From: Flavobacteriales bacterium
Lineage (GTDB): Bacteria > Bacteroidota > Bacteroidia > Flavobacteriales > Flavobacteriaceae
Length of the DNA stretch: 6,638 nucleotides
Direction: 5' to 3'
NCBI GenBank assembly: GCA_027008965.1
Contig: JALVDN010000419.1
Span: 1-6,638, forward strand
Shown: positions 5,777-6,638 of the stretch, piece by piece
Layout of the letters: each line of letters starts with the position of its first letter
How positions within the stretch are numbered: position 1 is the first letter of the stretch
Position numbers and translations under genes: made by a program
Notes under the pieces: generated by a model
Seen by the model: the letters and a program-made list of their open reading frames with translations, nothing else
Databases searched by the model: none
Told to the model about the DNA's origin: nothing

Positions 5777-6638
5777 ATGAAACATGTGAGCCTTGTCTTT
5801 TTTATTTTCATATTGTTTTTAATATCGGCCCAAGAGTATGAGCGACTGGCTTATGTGGAGCAGGAGATGAAAAGTGCGCAAAAGCGGTTGCATTTCAGGG
5901 CTGATCCGCATACGGGAAATTATGATTTGACCTATCAGAGGATGCATTGGCATGTGGATCCGAGGAATTATTATATTGCCGGTGAAGTGGATGCTTATTT
6001 TACCATGCTGGCCGATTCGCAGGACATTGTTTTTGATTTATCTAATTCGCTCACGGTCAATCAGGTGGTTTATCACGGTCAACCGGTGAGTTTTCAACAT
6101 CAAAATGATGAACTCAAAATATTTTTTCCGGCAACACTTTCGTCCGGCACGCTAGACAGTTTACGGATAGATTATGAAGGAACGCCCGGGACAAGCGGTT
6201 TTCAATCTTTTGCAACGGATTATCACAACGGCATTCCTGTTTTATGGACTTTATCCGAACCCTACGGCGCCAGGGATTGGTGGCCTACCAAGCAGGATTT
6301 GATTGACAAAATTGACTCCATTGACGTGTTTTTGCACTATCCCGAACAAATCAATTCTCAAACCATGCAAGGGGTTTCCAATGGTATTTTGGTGAGCGAA
6401 ACGGTGCAGACGGGCACCAAAATTTCGCATTGGCGCCACAGACATCCCATTCCGGCTTATTTGGTAGCCATAGCGGTGACCAATTATACGCATTATGCAC
6501 ATCAGGCGGGATTGTTCACACCGTTTCCTATTGATAATTATGTTTATCCGGAAGATTTATCTTATGCACAAACCCAAACGCCTGTAACGGTGGATGTTAT
6601 GAATTACTTTGAAACCATATATGGCGAATATCCTTTTT
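5777..6638 (+). CDS. M1-family metallopeptidase (aminopeptidase N-like), N-terminal part, 3' partial
   Basis: 287 complete codons without a stop, running off the right edge. A signal peptide is visible: Lys2, a hydrophobic core (about 5-17), and a likely cut after Ala18 (LISA/QEYE), so the enzyme is exported. The segment is the N-terminal beta domain of M1 peptidases. LSEPYGARDWWPTKQD (159-174) corresponds to the family's QxExxxAR..(F/W)P..D motif, with Glu161 and Arg166 conserved. The region HPIPAYLVAIAVTNY (223-237) and the final VDVMNYFETIYGEYPF match the stretch just before the GAMEN-like and HExxH zinc motifs, which lie beyond the window. Thus the zinc site and any C-terminal T9SS tail cannot be checked. 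The probable role is removing N-terminal residues from peptides outside the cytoplasm. The start is supported by the signal peptide and by a promoter element 31 bases upstream. No Shine-Dalgarno sequence is evident. Confidence 0.9.
   Translation, partial: MKHVSLVFFIFILFLISAQEYERLAYVEQEMKSAQKRLHFRADPHTGNYDLTYQRMHWHVDPRNYYIAGEVDAYFTMLADSQDIVFDLSNSLTVNQVVYHGQPVSFQHQNDELKIFFPATLSSGTLDSLRIDYEGTPGTSGFQSFATDYHNGIPVLWTLSEPYGARDWWPTKQDLIDKIDSIDVFLHYPEQINSQTMQGVSNGILVSETVQTGTKISHWRHRHPIPAYLVAIAVTNYTHYAHQAGLFTPFPIDNYVYPEDLSYAQTQTPVTVDVMNYFETIYGEYPF

Overview
The window looks like a chromosomal piece of a Bacteroidota bacterium, probably Flavobacteriia-like. The signs are AT-rich intergenic DNA, starts without Shine-Dalgarno sequences, TTTG-type promoter elements, a secreted hydrolase ending in what looks like a type IX secretion (T9SS) sorting tail, LSSC-type lipoproteins, and an M1 peptidase of the style common in that phylum. 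No rRNA, tRNA, CRISPR array, transposase or phage gene was seen.

Layout: (i) 1-2219 (+) is the 3' part of a large secreted alpha/beta-hydrolase (lipase/esterase-like), open at the left edge. (ii) 2269-2856 and 2941-3528 (+) are two 195-residue lipoproteins made by a tandem duplication with a 672-base period. Their ends are almost identical and their central third is strongly diverged. (iii) 3548-3585 is a strong hairpin, probably a bidirectional terminator between converging transcription units. (iv) 5370 down to 3624 (-) is a two-gene operon: a PLP-dependent trans-sulfuration-family enzyme, then a small PAP2 membrane phosphatase. (v) 5371-5776 is a divergent intergenic region holding two promoter elements and an unexplained GC-rich palindromic block. 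(vi) 5777-6638 (+) is the N-terminal part of an M1-family metallopeptidase, cut by the right edge.

Four transcription units carry nearly the same element, AT(G/A)ATTTTTGTA or a one-T variant, with its G placed 29-32 bases before the start codon. This supports moving the start of the PLP enzyme from the longest ORF start (5409) to 5370.

The lipase-like gene and the duplicated lipoproteins may belong together functionally (cell-surface partner or protective protein), but only their position suggests this. The PLP enzyme, PAP2 protein and peptidase look like ordinary metabolic and envelope genes with no evident link to the left half. The most unusual features are the mosaic lipoprotein pair, the fixed promoter-to-start spacing and the GC-rich palindromic block.
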